From positions 1 through 56,197 of the forward strand of contig NZ_JAKNBL010000018.1 of the NCBI RefSeq assembly GCF_022410535.1: a stretch of 56,197 nucleotides of DNA. Direction: 5' to 3'. This document shows, one piece after another, positions 54,385 to 56,197 of this stretch; position 1 is the stretch's first letter, and each line of letters starts with the position of its first letter. Made by a program: the position numbers and the translations under genes. Source of the DNA: Pelotomaculum terephthalicicum JT (GTDB lineage: Bacteria > Bacillota > Desulfotomaculia > Desulfotomaculales > Pelotomaculaceae). The notes under the pieces are model-generated. The model saw only the letters and a list, made by a program, of their open reading frames with translations, was not told the DNA's origin and searched no databases.

Positions 54385-55536
54385 ATGTATGCCATTAATA
54401 ATTGCAGGGTATATACGGGGACGCGTTTGCTTGCGGATAAAGCGGTTATTATTGACGATGATAAGATAGTTGAGATTGTCAATCAGTCCGATCTGCCCGC
54501 GGGCATATCCGCAATCAACCTGAATGGATTATCCGTCGCGCCCGGGTTCATTGATATCCAGATCAACGGCGGGGGCGGCCGTTTATTTAACGAAGAGCCA
54601 AGCGTTTCAACCATTTCCACGATCTGTAAGGCGCATAAGCGGTTTGGAACAACTAACTTTTTGCCCGTTCTGCTCAGCGATTCCAGAGAAAAAATGATAT
54701 CGGCCGTTGAAGCCGTGCAATACTGTCTGGATAAAAAGCTGCACGGGGTATTGGGGTTGCATTTGGAAGGGCCGTATATCAACGAGAAAAAAGCGGGCGT
54801 TCATAATAAAAATTACATAAGAGACCTTAATGCTGAGGAATTGAATGAATTAATAAAAGCCGCGGAGGCGAAGGCGTTAAAATTATTGACTGTCGCGCCG
54901 GAAGTTGTCCGGCCAGATTATTTAAAAATGTTGGCAGATGCCGGAGTGCTGCTTTCCGCCGGGCATTCGGACATTACCTATGGTGACGCGGTGAAATGCT
55001 TTGAAAACGGCATAACATGCGTTACTCATTTATTTAACGCAATGTCGCAATTAAACAGCCGGGAGCCCGGCCTGGTCGGCGCGGCATTGCAGGCGGAAAA
55101 CGTGTGGGCGGGGATAATCGCCGACGGGTTGCATGTGCACTATGCCACCATAGACATAGTGAAACGAATCAAAGGGAGGAAGCTGTTTTTAATAACAGAT
55201 GCCATGCCGCCTGTGGGAAAAGCTTGCCGGAACTTCATGCTGGGTGAATATGCAGTTGAGTGTAGAGACGGAAAATGCGCAACAGAAGACGGAATACTTG
55301 CCGGATCGGCCTTGGACATGGCCACGGCGGTGCGCAATTGTGTAAAAGAAATTGCTATTCCCATAGAAGAAGCTTTACGGATGGCTTCCACATATGCCGC
55401 AGAATTTCTCGGCATGGGGCTTGAACTTGGCAAAATAAAATCAGGATATGACGCAAATATTGTTATTTTTGATGACAAAATGGAAGTAAAAGGTGTTATA
55501 ATTAACGGAAAATTTGAATTTTGGGCCAATTCGTGA
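54385..55536 (+). CDS. nagA: N-acetylglucosamine-6-phosphate deacetylase
   Basis: 383 residues from ATG 54385, six bases after GGTGGA; an ATG two codons earlier touches the ribosome site. It removes acetate from GlcNAc-6-P, in amino-sugar or wall recycling. Amidohydrolase motifs APGFIDIQINGGGG, HLEGPYIN, SAGHSDI, THLFNAM, ADGLHVH and TDAMPPVG are intact. No nagB or PTS gene is adjacent. Confidence 0.94.
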   Translation: MYAINNCRVYTGTRLLADKAVIIDDDKIVEIVNQSDLPAGISAINLNGLSVAPGFIDIQINGGGGRLFNEEPSVSTISTICKAHKRFGTTNFLPVLLSDSREKMISAVEAVQYCLDKKLHGVLGLHLEGPYINEKKAGVHNKNYIRDLNAEELNELIKAAEAKALKLLTVAPEVVRPDYLKMLADAGVLLSAGHSDITYGDAVKCFENGITCVTHLFNAMSQLNSREPGLVGAALQAENVWAGIIADGLHVHYATIDIVKRIKGRKLFLITDAMPPVGKACRNFMLGEYAVECRDGKCATEDGILAGSALDMATAVRNCVKEIAIPIEEALRMASTYAAEFLGMGLELGKIKSGYDANIVIFDDKMEVKGVIINGKFEFWANS

Positions 55537-55637
55537 GAAATTGTCAGGGGCTGATTTAACGTAATGGTATTTTGTCATATATTATTCCAGGAAATATTAT
55601 TGGTCGACATATTTCAACAACTATTGCGGATTTTGTA

Positions 55638-55646
55638 TGATATAAT
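55638..55646 (+). promoter_or_regulatory. Extended -10 promoter for the GEMM leader
   Basis: TGATATAAT is a perfect extended -10 (TGnTATAAT). The start would be about 55653, at the 5' edge of the riboswitch. No good -35 is seen, as is common for extended -10 promoters. Confidence 0.6.
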
Positions 55647-55655
55647 AATTTTCAT

Positions 55656-55750
55656 GGGCTGCATAAAAAAGGCACTCCTGCCAAAAGGCAGGGGTGCAAA
55701 GCCGTGGGACTAAGGCTGTTTAAATAGTTATGTCTGTCGGTTTGTCAGCA
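55656..55750 (+). promoter_or_regulatory. Cyclic-di-GMP-I type (GEMM) riboswitch
   Basis: AAAAAAGGCACTCC opens the aptamer. A CTGCC-AAAA-GGCAG hairpin is followed by GGGTGCAAAGCCGTGGGACTAAGG, the near-invariant GEMM core. The 3' part TGTCTGTCGGTTTGTC supplies the other stem, and GCTG/CAGC (55658-55661 with 55746-55749) closes P1. Whether it binds c-di-GMP or 3',3'-cGAMP cannot be settled from sequence reading. No obvious terminator lies before the gene at 55795, so translational control is possible. Confidence 0.8.
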
Positions 55751-55794
55751 TCTACTTTAAAGGTTTAAATTTATAATTGCGAGGAGGTATCTTT

Positions 55795-56043
55795 ATGGAT
55801 CCATTACTAGGCGATATTCAATTGTTCGCGTTTGATTTTGCCCCGTCAAACTGGATGCCTTGCGAGGGACAAACCCTGAATATTGCCACCAATCAAGCCC
55901 TGTTTTCATTGATCGGCACAAAATTCGGCGGAAACGGCACCACTACTTTTTGCCTGCCGGATTTGCGGAACGCGCTGCCGATGCAGGGGATGGGCATGCA
56001 CTACTGTATCGCGATTCAAGGAATTTACCCCGACAGGAACTGA
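55795..56043 (+). CDS. Short tail-collar-domain (microcystin-dependent-like) protein
   Basis: 82 residues from ATG 55795 after GAGGAGG. GDIQLFAFDFAPSNWMPCEGQTL, ALFSLIGTKFGGNGTTTFCLPDL and the ending YCIAIQGIYPDRN are given here as separate blocks of the phage tail-collar / MdpB family. Usual members are ~170 residues or more; this one lacks the middle section but keeps both ends. It directly follows the second-messenger riboswitch. No phage genes surround it. It may be a surface or matrix protein. Confidence 0.8.
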   Translation: MDPLLGDIQLFAFDFAPSNWMPCEGQTLNIATNQALFSLIGTKFGGNGTTTFCLPDLRNALPMQGMGMHYCIAIQGIYPDRN

Positions 56044-56067
56044 TTATAATTATGCTTTCTAAATACT

Positions 56068-56132
56068 TATTATAGCCTCTCGGCATTCGCCGAGGCAGAT
56101 GGCACAAGGCTTTGCTTGAACCATCGTTATTG
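56068..56132 (+). ncRNA. Candidate small structured RNA element
   Basis: Two adjacent hairpins can form: CCTCTCGGC-attc-GCCGAGG (one bulge) and GATGG-(AAGGC/GCTT inner pairing)-CCATC. They are followed by an intrinsic terminator. No ORF of note is present. It could be a riboswitch-like leader for a gene outside the window or the 3' UTR of the collar gene. It matches no RNA family I can name. Confidence 0.35.
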
Positions 56133-56166
56133 AATTCCTCCTACTTACCATAGAGGAATTTTTTTT
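56133..56166 (+). terminator. Intrinsic terminator near the right edge
   Basis: AATTCCTC-ctacttaccata-GAGGAATT followed by six T. Confidence 0.85.
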
Positions 56167-56197
56167 AAATCCGCATCCAATTGGGAATTCGGATCTA

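Noticed and set aside
55777-56043. Prophage tail module
   Set aside because: Only one short collar-type gene exists, with a riboswitch leader and no other phage genes.
1-56197. CRISPR array or defence island
   Set aside because: No regularly spaced repeats, cas genes, restriction or retron-like elements were seen; the only toxin-antitoxin trace is the broken hicB.

Overview
The window looks like chromosome of an anaerobic, spore-forming Firmicute of the Peptococcaceae / Desulfotomaculum-Pelotomaculum type. This is inferred from the gerA operon, a GerMN lipoprotein, the prkA-yhbH-spoVR set, MurT/GatD, purine-rich Shine-Dalgarno sites, many TTG/GTG starts and AT-rich intergenic DNA. No plasmid or prophage backbone is visible; most of the window is stable core genome. 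The accessory part is the first ~2.6 kb, plus small elements at the right end.

Region 1 (1-3000), accessory and decaying, mostly minus strand: the end of an IS21-family element sits in a cation:proton antiporter gene whose first 49 codons survive. Upstream of that gene lie two tandem fluoride (crcB-motif) riboswitches, each with its own terminator, behind a recognisable promoter. Next come a frameshifted hicB antitoxin relic, a soluble methyl-accepting protein, a SHOCT mini-ORF and tRNA-Leu(UAA).

Region 2 (3000-15100), housekeeping and conserved unknowns: a LonC-type protease, a FliK-like/FlhB-like pair away from flagellar genes, a LysE-type exporter, a MEMO-AMMECR1 fusion with its radical SAM partner, a YaiI/YqxD protein, a DRG/TGS GTPase with an altered G4 motif, a cNMP-binding/DUF2225 protein and a processive GT2 glycosyltransferase.

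Region 3 (15170-28450), arginine biosynthesis: argC-argJ-argB-argD-carB-argF, then argG, then argH. Two ARG boxes lie directly on the argC promoter. argG has a separate promoter whose -10 is covered by a perfect 22-bp palindrome. argH has its own promoter, after a 27-codon mini-ORF and a 17-bp-stem terminator. carA is not in the window.

Region 4 (28500-31320), biotin: bioY-bioD-bioA behind a BirA-type operator and a second related inverted repeat.

Region 5 (31330-40360), minus strand: a gerAA-gerAB-gerAC germinant receptor operon with a small membrane-protein ORF at its end, then a Ski2-like helicase split into two overlapping frames followed by an RMD1/DUF155-like membrane-anchored protein.

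Region 6 (40500-48430): chorismate mutase-prephenate dehydratase, adenylate kinase, an MTAP-like phosphorylase, DUF5665 and YteA-type proteins, acylphosphatase, a metallo-hydrolase and overlapping murT/gatD.

Region 7 (48480-56197): GerMN lipoprotein, prkA-yhbH-spoVR, nagA, then a cyclic-di-GMP-I-type (GEMM) riboswitch ahead of a very short tail-collar protein. The window ends in a small structured element with its own terminator.

The best candidates for under-described biology are the fluoride-riboswitch/antiporter/IS arrangement, the split helicase with its DUF155-like neighbour, the argG palindrome, the riboswitch-controlled mini tail-collar gene and the structured element at the right edge. 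I did not find a complete new defence or mobile system.
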